Counted from the stretch's first letter, positions 1 to 8,133 are shown. The stretch: DNA of 64,000 nt from an uncultured Hyphomonas sp. (GCF_963678875.1 NZ_OY787456.1:1612001-1676000), one strand, 5' to 3'. The notes: generated by a model not told the origin, from the letters alone. A program made the numbers and translations.

Positions 1-1095
1 GCGGTCGATGATCTGTTCGTGATCGATCTTCAGGTCAGACCAGGCCTGGCCGTAGCTGGTCGAGCCCATGCCATATTCGCGCAGGATCTTCGCCATCGCG
101 GTTTCGAAATCATTCTGCTCCAGCACGTCATCGACCGAGCCGAGGCGGAAGGAGAAGGCGAAGGCGTGCATGTCCGGCACGACATCTTTCATCGACCAGA
201 GCAGCAACAGAAGGAAGCGCACATACTGTGCGACCGAGCCGGAGACATCGCAGACGACAACAATCTTCGGCTTGTCCTTCCGCTTCTGCCGCCAGACCAC
301 ATTGAACGGCACACCGTCGAAGCCGGCATTGGCGCGCATTGTCCGGCGGACATCCAGCTGCCCGCGATTGCGGCGGCGCTTGCGGCGGGAATGTTTGACG
401 GCCAGGCGCTTGGCAATCTTGGCGATCAGGCGCTTCATCCGTTCCATGTCGCTGCGGTCGATGGCGGAGAGCTTTTTCTCGGCGGCGTAGTCGTCTCGGA
501 ATTGCTGCGTTTCGCCGGCGCCGAAAACCTGGAATGCCTTCTCGGCGCGTTCCCGCGCCTTGAGTGTCACATCGCGGCGGACATCGATCAGGCGCTGGGC
601 TTCGGCGTCGCCGTCCTGTCCGCCTTGCTGGAGGGCATTCAGAAGCCGGGCCTGCAGGGCTTCGCCGCCCATCTGCTTGACCATCTGCTGGGCATAATAG
701 GCAACCTGGGTGGAGAAACGGATGTCGTCCACGCCAGCAGCCTCGGCCGCTTTTTCGAGCGCGAGGGAGATCCCGCTTTCGTCGCCAGACTCCATCAGGT
801 CGACAAGGTTGGAAGCATCGGCTTCTGAATTGTCTGTGTCCGTGGAGTCTGTCTCGTCCTGTTCTGAGCTGGAGGCGGTTTCCTGCCGTGAGAAATAGAG
901 ATCGAACAGTTCGTCGAACGTGATCTTCTCTTCCGGGGATTTGGCCAGGACGCAGGCGAGGGAATCCTTCAGCATGCTGCGGTCGGCATAGCCGATCAGC
1001 TTCAGCGTATGCGCGGCGTCGAGGGCCTCGCCGGTGGAGACCCGCACTTCGGAAGAGCGCAGGGCACGGATGAAGTTGGTGAGCGGGCGTTCCAT
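1..1095 (-). CDS. CoxE-like von Willebrand factor A domain protein (partial, C-terminus beyond the left edge)
   Basis: The frame is open from an ATG at 1095 to the first base of the window, giving 365 visible residues of a protein whose C-terminus is missing. A charged, Ser/Asp/Glu-rich linker follows the first 75 residues. The last 90 or so residues are a VWA domain with a metal-site (MIDAS) motif D283-V-S285-G-S287 and a later T346 in G-S-T-S, so the metal site looks intact. The CoxE-like VWA family is typically encoded next to MoxR-type AAA ATPases, and such pairs are thought to act together in metal-centre insertion or complex assembly. Here the ATPase gene lies 21 bp upstream on the same strand. 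The substrate is unknown; a role in cytochrome oxidase or another metalloenzyme is inference only. Confidence 0.9.
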   Translation of the reverse strand, partial: MERPLTNFIRALRSSEVRVSTGEALDAAHTLKLIGYADRSMLKDSLACVLAKSPEEKITFDELFDLYFSRQETASSSEQDETDSTDTDNSEADASNLVDLMESGDESGISLALEKAAEAAGVDDIRFSTQVAYYAQQMVKQMGGEALQARLLNALQQGGQDGDAEAQRLIDVRRDVTLKARERAEKAFQVFGAGETQQFRDDYAAEKKLSAIDRSDMERMKRLIAKIAKRLAVKHSRRKRRRNRGQLDVRRTMRANAGFDGVPFNVVWRQKRKDKPKIVVVCDVSGSVAQYVRFLLLLLWSMKDVVPDMHAFAFSFRLGSVDDVLEQNDFETAMAKILREYGMGSTSYGQAWSDLKIDHEQIIDR

Positions 1096-1116
1096 TGACC
1101 CGTCATGCCCCCTTTA

Positions 1117-2109
1117 TCATCCAAGGTCCGGATAGCCGGACGCCGTGCGGCCGCCGGGCTTCTGTGCTGCGGCTTCACGCAGCATTTTCGGCACTTCCGG
1201 CCCGATCACGGCAATGTCGCTTTCATGCTTCAGCAGCACGTTCAGCGTGTCGCGGACGAAGGTTTCGTCCAGCGCCGTTGCATGCAACAGGAGCAGCGTT
1301 TTTGCCCAGTCCACCGTTTCGGCGATGGAGGGCCGCTTCTTGATGTCGATATCGCGCACCGACTGGACGAAGGAAATCATCTGGTCCAGCAGTGCTTCTT
1401 CGAGACCTTCGACCCGGGCGCGGACAATGCGGCGTTCGCGGGCATGGTCGGGGAAGCCGATATGCAGGTGCAGGCAGCGGCGCTTCAGGGCGTCGCCCAG
1501 TTCCCGCACATTGTTCGAGGTCAGAATAACCAGCGGTGGCACATTGGCAGAGATCGTTCCGATCTCCGGCACGGTCACCTGGTAATCCGACAGGACTTCC
1601 AGAAGGAAAGCCTCGAATTCCTCGTCCGACTTGTCGATCTCGTCGATCAGAAGGATGGAGCCGATTTCCTGTTTCATGGCCGTCAGCAGGGGGCGGGATT
1701 CCAGGAATTGTTCGGAGAAGAACAGGTCTTCGAAGGAAGACAGTTTGCCGAGCGAACTTTCCAGCGATCCGGCATCGCCGATCACTTCGTTCAGCTTCTC
1801 CTTCAGGATCTGGGTGTAGAGCAGCTGCTTGCCATATTTCCACTCATAGAGCGCCTTGCCCTCGTCGAGGCCTTCATAACACTGCAGGCGCAGCAGCGGC
1901 AGCTCCAGCCAGCGCGAGAGCGAGGCGGCGAGGTCTGTCTTGCCGACGCCGGCCGGGCCTTCGATCAGGATCGGCTTGCGCAGGCCGTGGGCCAGGAAAA
2001 CAGCCGTCGAGATCTGCTTTGTGGAGATGTACCCCACACCTTCGAGGCCCGCAGTGATTGCGTCAACGGAAGTCATCGGCTCGTAGCCGGTGGAAAGGTC
2101 TTTAGCCAT
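1117..2109 (-). CDS. MoxR-family AAA+ ATPase
   Basis: 330 residues, normal for the family. Walker A is GPAGVGKT at 51-58, Walker B is ILLIDE at 152-157, a sensor-1 TSNN lies at 197-200, and paired arginines at 210-211 fit the arginine finger. This is the MoxR subgroup of AAA+ proteins, which act as chaperone-like remodelling ATPases with a VWA-domain partner. The CoxE-like partner follows 21 bp downstream, and an uncharacterised gene precedes it, suggesting a three-gene transcription unit. The closest named relatives are the CoxD/CoxE-type pairs, but no carbon monoxide dehydrogenase gene is visible here, so the name CoxD would be unsafe. Confidence 0.93.
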   Translation of the reverse strand: MAKDLSTGYEPMTSVDAITAGLEGVGYISTKQISTAVFLAHGLRKPILIEGPAGVGKTDLAASLSRWLELPLLRLQCYEGLDEGKALYEWKYGKQLLYTQILKEKLNEVIGDAGSLESSLGKLSSFEDLFFSEQFLESRPLLTAMKQEIGSILLIDEIDKSDEEFEAFLLEVLSDYQVTVPEIGTISANVPPLVILTSNNVRELGDALKRRCLHLHIGFPDHARERRIVRARVEGLEEALLDQMISFVQSVRDIDIKKRPSIAETVDWAKTLLLLHATALDETFVRDTLNVLLKHESDIAVIGPEVPKMLREAAAQKPGGRTASGYPDLG

Positions 2110-2231
2110 GCTTCAGGGGTAGGGCCGGGGGGCGGGACTGGCAAGCCATATCGCGGGGGAAGCGCCCGCCAGCACTTTCGCCCGGAAGCGCTGGGTGCGC
2201 TCCGGCGATAACTCCCTGATTTTCAGCAAGT

Positions 2232-2822
2232 TCAGCTTGTGTCCGGCCAGGCCTTCAGCGCTTCGATCAGCTGCACCGTCAGCCCGCCCGAAACGAGCGC
2301 GACAGGGGCTGGCAGCCGGTGCGCATGCGGGACCGGCGGCACATGCGGCCGGGCCTCCCCAGCCGCCTGCCAGCGCTGGAGGGTGCGGGCAAGACGCCGC
2401 GCCCGGCGCTTGTGGTGTTTCATCGTGTCCAGCATGGCGTTCCAGCGCGCGATCAGGGGCGCGGCGGGCACGGGTCCGGGCGTTGGTGGCTCTACCGGCC
2501 CTTTCAGGAAGTGCGGGCATGGCCGCGAGGGCGCGGGGACCATGGTGAAGACGTAGCGATAGTCTGAGCCTTCCTGAGTCGGCTCATAATAATTGCTGCC
2601 GATACGCGGTTTCAGCGGCGCCAGCTCCATCTGCAGCGCGAGCAGGAAGATCAGACGGCGGAGCAGGACAGCCAGCCGCTTCAGCTCCGCCCGCACCCGT
2701 CGGCTCACCGTTTTCGAGATCGTCTCGGGTGTTTTGTACAGGTTCACATTCACGCCCGCTTCCGCGATGGCGCGGGCGAGCGTGTTGAAGGCCTGGGAGA
2801 GGAAAGCGGTGCGGTCAGTCAT
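2232..2822 (-). CDS. conserved-looking hypothetical protein upstream of the MoxR/VWA pair
   Basis: 196 residues with no family that I recognise. The first 80 residues are predicted to be helical, with a hydrophobic run near 50-66 (RRLIFLLALQME) flanked by arginines. The middle is proline-rich (about 100-125). Residues 125-160 form a basic Arg/Lys/His stretch, and the tail is again apolar. Codon usage looks like that of its neighbours (G/C in third position), which supports coding. It ends 122 bp before the MoxR gene on the same strand and may be co-transcribed with it. Overlapping frames on both strands across this region look like GC-driven shadows. Function unknown; it could be a membrane-associated partner of the AAA/VWA module, but that rests on position alone. 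Confidence 0.6.
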   Translation of the reverse strand: MTDRTAFLSQAFNTLARAIAEAGVNVNLYKTPETISKTVSRRVRAELKRLAVLLRRLIFLLALQMELAPLKPRIGSNYYEPTQEGSDYRYVFTMVPAPSRPCPHFLKGPVEPPTPGPVPAAPLIARWNAMLDTMKHHKRRARRLARTLQRWQAAGEARPHVPPVPHAHRLPAPVALVSGGLTVQLIEALKAWPDTS

Positions 2823-2868
2823 GGGGTCGAGATTGCCATGAGGGGTTTATCGGGAGGATAGAGATGAG

Positions 2869-3029
2869 CCCTCACCTCCCACCGCCTGTGGCGGCGGGCC
2901 CCTCCTCTCCCGCGAGCGGGAGAGGGGTGGAACTGGCGCCACGGCGACAGGTTTGCCATGTGGAAAGGACAACCCCTCTCCCTCTGGGAGAGGAGGGACC
3001 CGCGCCCGCAAGGGCGTGGGAGGTGAGGG
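2869..3029. repeat. large imperfect palindromic extragenic element
   Basis: Outer arms of 14 bp (2869-2882 and 3016-3029, ccctcacctcccac and its exact complement) enclose a second pair rich in ctcctctccc and gggagaggag (about 2898-2911 and 2986-2999). Each half also contains a local hairpin, such as the cccgcgagcggg stem near 2909-2920. The whole element can fold into a cruciform or a branched RNA. It resembles the palindromic intergenic repeats common in alphaproteobacterial genomes. I saw no second copy in this window, so multi-copy status is untested. It carries no credible gene. Confidence 0.7.
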
Positions 3030-3063
3030 ATTGGCGCCGGGCTTTCCCCGGCCGTTATTCCGT

Positions 3064-3153
3064 CATGACTAAAGAAGCACGAAACATGACTTCAGCATGA
3101 TCATGCATGACTTGCCATGACTATACCGGACTAAAGCGGACTATACCGGATCA
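3064..3153. repeat. helically phased CATGACT / GACTA short-repeat array
   Basis: CATGACT occurs at 3064, 3085, 3106 and 3116, and a near match CATGATC occurs at 3096. From 3119 the pattern continues as 10-bp units (gactataccg, gactaaagcg, gactataccg, then gatcaagccg) at 3119, 3129, 3139 and 3149. The GAC/GAT core therefore falls about every 10-11 bp from 3088 to 3149, with a further copy two helical turns upstream. The last unit runs into the stop codon of the thioesterase gene. Such phasing places every copy on the same face of the helix. The function is not known. The rest of the 2823-3150 spacer holds only the palindrome at 2869-3029. Confidence 0.6.
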
Positions 3154-3594
3154 AGCCGCCTGGAGCGCGCGAAAGGTGGCATTGGCCCGGGCGCAGAGCG
3201 TCTCGTCCGCATGGATCGTCGCCGTGCAGAAGGACAAACTCTTGCCGGTTCGCAGAACCGTAGGGCGGATCTCCAGCCACTGGCCGAGGCGGGCTGTCGC
3301 GAGGAAGTCCACCGAGAGGCCCACCGTGACGAGGCCTGAGATATTCTCCAGCGCCATGTCTTTGAGAGCGAGGCCGCAGCTGAGCCCCATCGCATTGTCG
3401 GCGAGGGCAGAGATCAGCGCCCCATGGACGAAGCCGCGGGAATTGGCGTGAGCTGGCCCGGCGCGCAGGCCGATGAAGATCGCCTCACCGGTGTTGCGGG
3501 AATAGAGCGGCTCCCACGGGTCTGTCAGGCCGCTTTTCCTGAAATGGGGCGCGAAACCTTCCGGGATGCCGTCTGTCACCTGCCGTCTCCTCAT
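3151..3594 (-). CDS. PaaI-type acyl-CoA thioesterase (hotdog fold)
   Basis: 147 residues, the usual length of a single hotdog domain. The helix motif H-G-A-L-I-S-A-L-A-D near residues 57-66 matches the HGG-x-LAD signature that places the active-site acid in PaaI-like thioesterases. The later G-L-V-T-V-x-L-S-V-D-F strand is also typical. Family members hydrolyse acyl- or aryl-CoA thioesters in the cytoplasm, and this sequence does not reveal the substrate. It is transcribed away from the TetR gene at 3665, sharing a 70-bp intergenic region that contains a perfect 12-bp palindrome, so it may be controlled by that regulator. Confidence 0.88.
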   Translation of the reverse strand: MRRRQVTDGIPEGFAPHFRKSGLTDPWEPLYSRNTGEAIFIGLRAGPAHANSRGFVHGALISALADNAMGLSCGLALKDMALENISGLVTVGLSVDFLATARLGQWLEIRPTVLRTGKSLSFCTATIHADETLCARANATFRALQAA

Positions 3595-3629
3595 TGCCTG
3601 TTAACGGGTCGGGGTGTATCAAATACATG

Positions 3630-3647
3630 TAGACCGGTCTATATAAT
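3630..3647. promoter_or_regulatory. palindromic operator overlapping a -10 box (LmrA/YxaF-type)
   Basis: TAGACCGGTCTA at 3630-3641 is a perfect 12-bp palindrome, and TATAAT follows immediately at 3642-3647 in the plus direction. The half-site TAGACC resembles the operator class described for LmrA/YxaF-subgroup TetR regulators, and the gene starting 18 bp downstream encodes just such a protein. A repressor bound here would cover the -10 region. No good -35 hexamer is visible at 17 bp spacing. It lies between the thioesterase and tetR genes, so both may be regulated. Confidence 0.6.
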
Positions 3648-3664
3648 TTTGTCTGGAGGCCCAT

Positions 3665-4246
3665 ATGGCGGCAGCTGCCAAACATCGTGAAGCGCTTCTT
3701 GCTGCGTCCGTCCGGCTGTTCCGGCAGAAGGGATATGCGGCGACGGGACTGGCCGAGATCCTCGCGGAGAGTGGGGCGCCGAAGGGCTCGCTGTATCACT
3801 ATTTTCCGGGCGGCAAGGCGGAGATCGGCGCGGAGGCGGTCGCGCTGGCCGGAAACACGGTGGCGCACACGCTTGAGGAGCTGGCGGCGGAAGCGGACGG
3901 GCCGGGCGAGCTGATGGCCCGCTATCTGGACCTGATGGCTGGCTGGATGGCGGCGTCTGATTTCCGGGATGGCAGTCCGATCACGACGACCCTGCTGGAG
4001 ACGGTGCCGGAGCATGAGGCAATCCGGCAGGCGGGCGCGGACGCCTTTGACGCGTGGGCCGGGGTGCTGACGGAATCGGCTGTCGCCGCAGGCATCCCGC
4101 TGGCGCGTGCTGAAAGCCTTGCGCGCTTTGCGATATCCGCGCTCGAGGGCGCGCTTATCCAGTGCCGGGTGGCGGGCAATGCCGCGCCGCTGAGGCTGGT
4201 GGCGGAAGAGTTGGGCGCGCTGTACGCGGCGGCGCAAACGCGCTGA
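3665..4246 (+). CDS. TetR/AcrR-family transcriptional regulator (LmrA/YxaF subgroup)
   Basis: 193 residues. The N-terminal 50 residues form the helix-turn-helix domain (LFRQKGYAATGLAEILAES, then PKGSLYHYFPGGK), and the PKGSLYHYFPGGK form is characteristic of the LmrA/YxaF/QacR-like subgroup. The remainder is the all-helical ligand-binding domain. The start is supported by a GGAGG at 3655-3659, 5 bp before ATG. A palindromic operator with TATAAT lies just upstream, so negative autoregulation is likely. The divergent thioesterase is a candidate target. The ligand cannot be told from sequence. priA follows 45 bp downstream but is probably not functionally linked. Confidence 0.92.
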   Translation: MAAAAKHREALLAASVRLFRQKGYAATGLAEILAESGAPKGSLYHYFPGGKAEIGAEAVALAGNTVAHTLEELAAEADGPGELMARYLDLMAGWMAASDFRDGSPITTTLLETVPEHEAIRQAGADAFDAWAGVLTESAVAAGIPLARAESLARFAISALEGALIQCRVAGNAAPLRLVAEELGALYAAAQTR

Positions 4247-4291
4247 AGGGGCGGCGTGACGGAGGCAGGCTGAGGGGCTAAGCCTTGGCCT

Positions 4292-6463
4292 ATGCCCGTC
4301 GCACGGATTCTCTTTCCCATGCCCCTGCCGGAGCCGTTCGACTATGCGGTGCCGGACGATCTGGACGTGGTTGAAGGCAGCTATGTGGCGGCGCCGCTCG
4401 GCAAGCATGAGCGGCTGGGCGTTGTCGTCGAAATGCTGGGCGACGAGGCGGGTGAAGGGCGCAAGCTGAAGGTCGTGTCGGAGGTCTATCCCACGCCGCC
4501 GATGACCAGGCCGATGCGGGATTTCCTGTCCTTTGCGGCGCGCTACACGGTCAGCCATCCGGGGCATTTGCTGTCCATGGCGCTGAGGGCGCGGGCGGGC
4601 CTGCTGCCGTCGCCGACCGAGACCATGTTCACGGTGACCGGCAAGACGCCGCCCCGCATGACGGACGCGCGCGCGAAGGTGCTGGACGTGATGCAAGCGG
4701 CTGACGCGCCGATGACGGCGGCGCAGATCGCGGAGGCGGCGGGCGTGTCGTCCGGCGTGGTGCGGGGGCTGGCCGAGGCCGACGCGCTGCAGGCGATTGA
4801 CGTGCCGACCGACCCGCCCTTTCCACCTGTGAACCCGGACCTGCCAGGTGCGACCCTGACGGCGGAACAGGCCGAAGCGGCAGACGAGTTGCGCACGGCG
4901 GTGCGGAAAAGCGAATTCCACACTTTCCTGATCGATGGTGTCACGGGCTCCGGCAAGACAGAGGTCTATTTCGAGGCGATTGCGGAGGCGTTGAAGGCCG
5001 ATCCGGAGGCGCAGGTTCTGGTCCTGCTGCCGGAGATCGCGCTGACGCAGGCGATCCTGTCACGCTTCACGGCGCGGTTTGGGGCGCCGCCAGCGCCCTG
5101 GCATTCCGGCCTGTCGGACAAGGAGCGCCGGCGCACCTGGCGCGAGACGGCGCATGGACGGGCGCGCATCGTGATCGGCGCACGGTCTGCGCTGTTCCTG
5201 CCGTTCCGGAAGCTGAAGCTGATCATCGTGGACGAGGAGCACGATGGCAGCTTCAAGCAGGAAGACGGCGTGACCTATCACGCCCGCGACATGTCCGTGA
5301 TGCGCGGCAAGCTGGAGGAGGCGGTCGTGGTGCTGGCCTCCGCGACGCCCGCGCTGGAGACGATCGTGAATGCCGAGATGGGGCGCTATACGCGGCTGAA
5401 GCTGTCGGCGCGGCCGGGCTCTGCGCGGTTGCCGGATGTGGAGCTGGTGGACCTGCGGGCCGATCCGCCGGGCAAGGGCATGTGGCTGTCATCGCGGCTG
5501 GTGCATGAGATGCAGGTGACGCGGGAGGCGGGCGAGCAGACGCTGCTGTTCCTGAACCGCCGGGGCTATGCGCCGCTCGTCATCTGCAAGGCGTGCGGGG
5601 AGCGGCTGAAGACGCCCGGCACGGAGAACTGGCTGACGGAGCACCGCTACACGAACCGGCTGGTCTGTCATGTCACCGGCTATTCCATCCTGAAGCCGCA
5701 GATGTGCCCGAACTGCGGGGCGGTCGATTCGCTGATGGGCGTCGGCCCCGGCGTGGAACGGGTGGCTGAGGAAGTGCGCGTCCTGATGCCGGAGGCGCGG
5801 ATCGAGATCTTCTCCTCGGACACGGCGCAGGGCGGCGAGGCGACGCGCGGCATTGTCGAGCGGATGGAGCAGGGCGAGATCGATGTGCTGATCGGTACGC
5901 AGATCGTGGCCAAGGGGCATAACTTCCCGAACCTGACGCTTGTGGGCGTGGTGGACGCCGACAGCGGCATGAAAGGCGGGGACCTGCGCGCGGGCGAGCG
6001 GACCTACCAGCTGCTGAGCCAGGTGGCGGGCCGGGCGGGGCGGGCCGAACGGCCGGGCCGGGCGCTGGTGCAGACCTACGCGCCGGACAATCCGGCCATG
6101 CTGGCGCTGGCCGATGGCGACCGCGACGGCTTCCTGCAGATCGAGCGGGATGTGCGGGCCGAGCTGGGCCTGCCGCCCTTCGGACGGCTCGCGGCGGTGA
6201 TCATGTCGGCGCCTTCTGCCGAAATGGTGGATCAGGCCGCGCGGGATGTGGCGGGCCTTGCGCCGAACGGGCAGGGAATCGAACTGTTCGGCCCGGCCCC
6301 GGCACCGATCACCGTGCTGCGCGGGCGCCACCGGCGGCGGTTCCTGGTGAAGTCCCCCCGCAATGTGGACCTCTCGGCCTACATGACGGCATGGCTGGCG
6401 AAGCTGAAACTGCCAGCCCCGGTCCGCCTGTCGGTGGATATCGACCCGTATTCATTCATGTAA
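4292..6463 (+). CDS. priA: primosomal protein N' (replication restart helicase PriA) with a degenerate second zinc site
   Basis: 723 residues, full length. The N-terminal 3'-DNA-binding domain (MPVARILFPMPLPEPFDYAVPD) is typical. Helicase motif I is GVTGSGKT at 216-223 and the Walker B is DEEH at 314-317; motifs V and VI (GTQIVAKGHNFPNL, QVAGRAGRAERPG) are present. PriA reloads the replisome at stalled forks by 3'-5' unwinding and recruitment of primosome proteins. PriA normally carries eight cysteines in four CxxC pairs binding two zincs. Here the outer pairs C432/C435 and C472/C475 are intact, but the inner pairs read T441-P-G-T444 and C459-H-V-T462, so the second zinc site has lost three of four ligands. 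Its stop overlaps the convergent acyltransferase gene by 12 bp. Confidence 0.96.
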   Translation: MPVARILFPMPLPEPFDYAVPDDLDVVEGSYVAAPLGKHERLGVVVEMLGDEAGEGRKLKVVSEVYPTPPMTRPMRDFLSFAARYTVSHPGHLLSMALRARAGLLPSPTETMFTVTGKTPPRMTDARAKVLDVMQAADAPMTAAQIAEAAGVSSGVVRGLAEADALQAIDVPTDPPFPPVNPDLPGATLTAEQAEAADELRTAVRKSEFHTFLIDGVTGSGKTEVYFEAIAEALKADPEAQVLVLLPEIALTQAILSRFTARFGAPPAPWHSGLSDKERRRTWRETAHGRARIVIGARSALFLPFRKLKLIIVDEEHDGSFKQEDGVTYHARDMSVMRGKLEEAVVVLASATPALETIVNAEMGRYTRLKLSARPGSARLPDVELVDLRADPPGKGMWLSSRLVHEMQVTREAGEQTLLFLNRRGYAPLVICKACGERLKTPGTENWLTEHRYTNRLVCHVTGYSILKPQMCPNCGAVDSLMGVGPGVERVAEEVRVLMPEARIEIFSSDTAQGGEATRGIVERMEQGEIDVLIGTQIVAKGHNFPNLTLVGVVDADSGMKGGDLRAGERTYQLLSQVAGRAGRAERPGRALVQTYAPDNPAMLALADGDRDGFLQIERDVRAELGLPPFGRLAAVIMSAPSAEMVDQAARDVAGLAPNGQGIELFGPAPAPITVLRGRHRRRFLVKSPRNVDLSAYMTAWLAKLKLPAPVRLSVDIDPYSFM

Positions 6464-7642
6464 TGAGGCGCGGCGAGGCAGTGGCGTATGTTCCATGCTG
6501 TCAGGTGTGGAGCGTGCTCCGAACCCGGCGACCCGTTTGAGCTTGTATGTCCTGCGCATGGACAGGAAGGGCTTTTCGATCAGGTTGTAGGTCAGCGTGC
6601 TCAGCAACAAGGCGACTGGCAGCACCAGAACGACGATCGTGACGAGCGAATTGCCTGCCGGGCCGAGCCCGAAATCGTCGACCACCACATTGTTCCGGAC
6701 CACCCAGTCCACCACCGTCATGTGGATCAGGTAGATGGAATAGCTGATCAGGCCGACAGCCTGCAGGGGCGCGCTGACAAAGCCCGGCAGCCAACGGCTG
6801 AGGGACAGGTAGCCCAGGATGAAGCCGCCCCAGAGAAGTCCTTCGATGGTCGGCGTGAAGATTTTCCAGATAGCGTCCGCGGGATAGCCGCCCAACTGGT
6901 TGAAGACGAACAGGTAGGCGACCAGCCCGCCGGCAGAGACCAGTGCAAGAAGGTCAAAGCCTGCCCCTTTCCGGAAAGCCGTGACGTAGACATGGCCAGC
7001 GATCATGCCGATCAGGAACTGGTCGAGCCGCCCCCAGATCGTGGAATAGCTGATCCCCAGAGCCGACGCGCCGAACTCCGTCAGCATCCAGCGAAAGATG
7101 ATCAGGAGACATATCAGACCCAACGCCGATTTTATTCCGTCTCGCCGCATCATGATGATCAGGAACGGGAAGATGAGGTAGAACTGCCACTCGACCGAGA
7201 TGGCCCAGAACATCATTGAAAACGGACCGCCATGGACCGCGTCCGGATGGGTGCTGAACGTCGTGACGGTGAGAAGGACGCTGTAGAGGTTCGATGTGTC
7301 CGGATTGACCGCCATCGCGGCAAAGATCATCACGAGGAAAAGCGGGAACGTGCGCAGCAGCCGGTTCACAATGAAATTGCGGTAGTCGATTTCGTGGGCA
7401 TGCGTGCCGATGGTGAAAATGAACCCCGACATCACCATGAAGAGGGCGACTGCCGTGTGGCCTTCGACAAGAAGGGCGGACAGGGGATTCTGGGTCTTGA
7501 GCCAATGCGCCGTCGTGAACGGCTCTGCGTAGACCTGCTGGTACGAGATGAACAGGAAGGCGTGGTAGACGAGGATCTGCAGCGCGGCGAACCCCCGGAG
7601 CTGGTCCAGGGCGCCGATATAGCTGATGTTCCGACTTTGCAT
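6452..7642 (-). CDS. membrane acyltransferase, acyltransferase-3 (OafA/YrhL-like) family
   Basis: 396 residues with about ten hydrophobic membrane segments. The opening I-G-A-L-D-Q-L-R-G-F-A-A-L-Q-I-L-V-Y-H-A is the family hallmark: the R of the QLRG motif and the H of the VxxxH motif are both present. Members transfer acetyl or other acyl groups from the cytoplasmic side to extracytoplasmic sugars such as O-antigen, exopolysaccharide or peptidoglycan. No C-terminal SGNH domain is attached. No polysaccharide genes flank it, so the acceptor is unknown. It is transcribed toward priA and overlaps its 3' end by 12 bp. Confidence 0.9.
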   Translation of the reverse strand: MQSRNISYIGALDQLRGFAALQILVYHAFLFISYQQVYAEPFTTAHWLKTQNPLSALLVEGHTAVALFMVMSGFIFTIGTHAHEIDYRNFIVNRLLRTFPLFLVMIFAAMAVNPDTSNLYSVLLTVTTFSTHPDAVHGGPFSMMFWAISVEWQFYLIFPFLIIMMRRDGIKSALGLICLLIIFRWMLTEFGASALGISYSTIWGRLDQFLIGMIAGHVYVTAFRKGAGFDLLALVSAGGLVAYLFVFNQLGGYPADAIWKIFTPTIEGLLWGGFILGYLSLSRWLPGFVSAPLQAVGLISYSIYLIHMTVVDWVVRNNVVVDDFGLGPAGNSLVTIVVLVLPVALLLSTLTYNLIEKPFLSMRRTYKLKRVAGFGARSTPDSMEHTPLPRRASLHE

Positions 7643-8133
7643 TTGGCAGAAACACCCCCTTTGCCCGCACGAGAATTATGTTGAAGCCTTAGGTAGATTC
7701 TCTCTCACGTGGAATCTTGTGGCTCGCAGAGGCAGCGCCCCGCGATCGAAGTGTTCGAAAACAGGTGCGGCTTGCCGCCTCGTGGGGCGGTTTCGCCGGT
7801 TTGAATCGGGCGGGCGCTGAAATCGGCGGGGAATCGCTCTGATTCTGCGCCGCAAACGGGTCATTGCCCGGCGAGAGAACAAGGAAGGGAAGGTCCGGGA
7901 GCGGTCCCGGTGAGCGGACCCGACCTTCAGGGCCGGAAAAGCCAATGGAACGGGGCCTTTGGCGCAGGTCCCGGCGGCCACCTGTCATAATTGTCATTTC
8001 GCCGCAGACATTGGCGCTATGCCTAAGTTGTCAGGTCAGATGACTGATGCTAAGCGGCGCACAGTTTTAATGGGCGCGGGCAATTCGCACGCAGCCCTGT
8101 TTGCTGTTTTCGGGCCAATCCGCCCACCTGAAC
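7643..8133. other. intergenic region upstream of the atp operon
   Basis: About 490 bp between the divergent acyltransferase and atpH starts. Short open frames occur on both strands, but none has a convincing start, codon bias or recognisable product. The region probably holds the promoter of atpHAGDC. A TTGTCA at 7991-7996 with CGCTAT at 8015-8020 (18 bp spacing) is one weak candidate. GC-rich self-complementary stretches (for example gtccgggagcggtcccgg near 7891-7908) could form a leader structure, but I do not recognise any RNA family. Confidence 0.35.

Noticed and set aside
19..828. Long plus-strand frame at the left edge
   Set aside because: It is antisense to the VWA gene, whose MIDAS motif and codon use are clear on the minus strand.
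3064..3153. CRISPR-like array
   Set aside because: Units are 7-10 bp with almost no spacer between copies, not 25-40 bp repeats with unique spacers.
3485..4921. 478-codon minus-strand frame across tetR and priA
   Set aside because: Arg/His-rich composition typical of reverse-complement shadows; it crosses two recognised genes and an operator.
7643..8133. Possible structured RNA (RNase P, SRP or leader) ahead of atpH
   Set aside because: Self-complementary stretches exist, but no signature of RNase P, SRP RNA, tmRNA or a known riboswitch could be matched.
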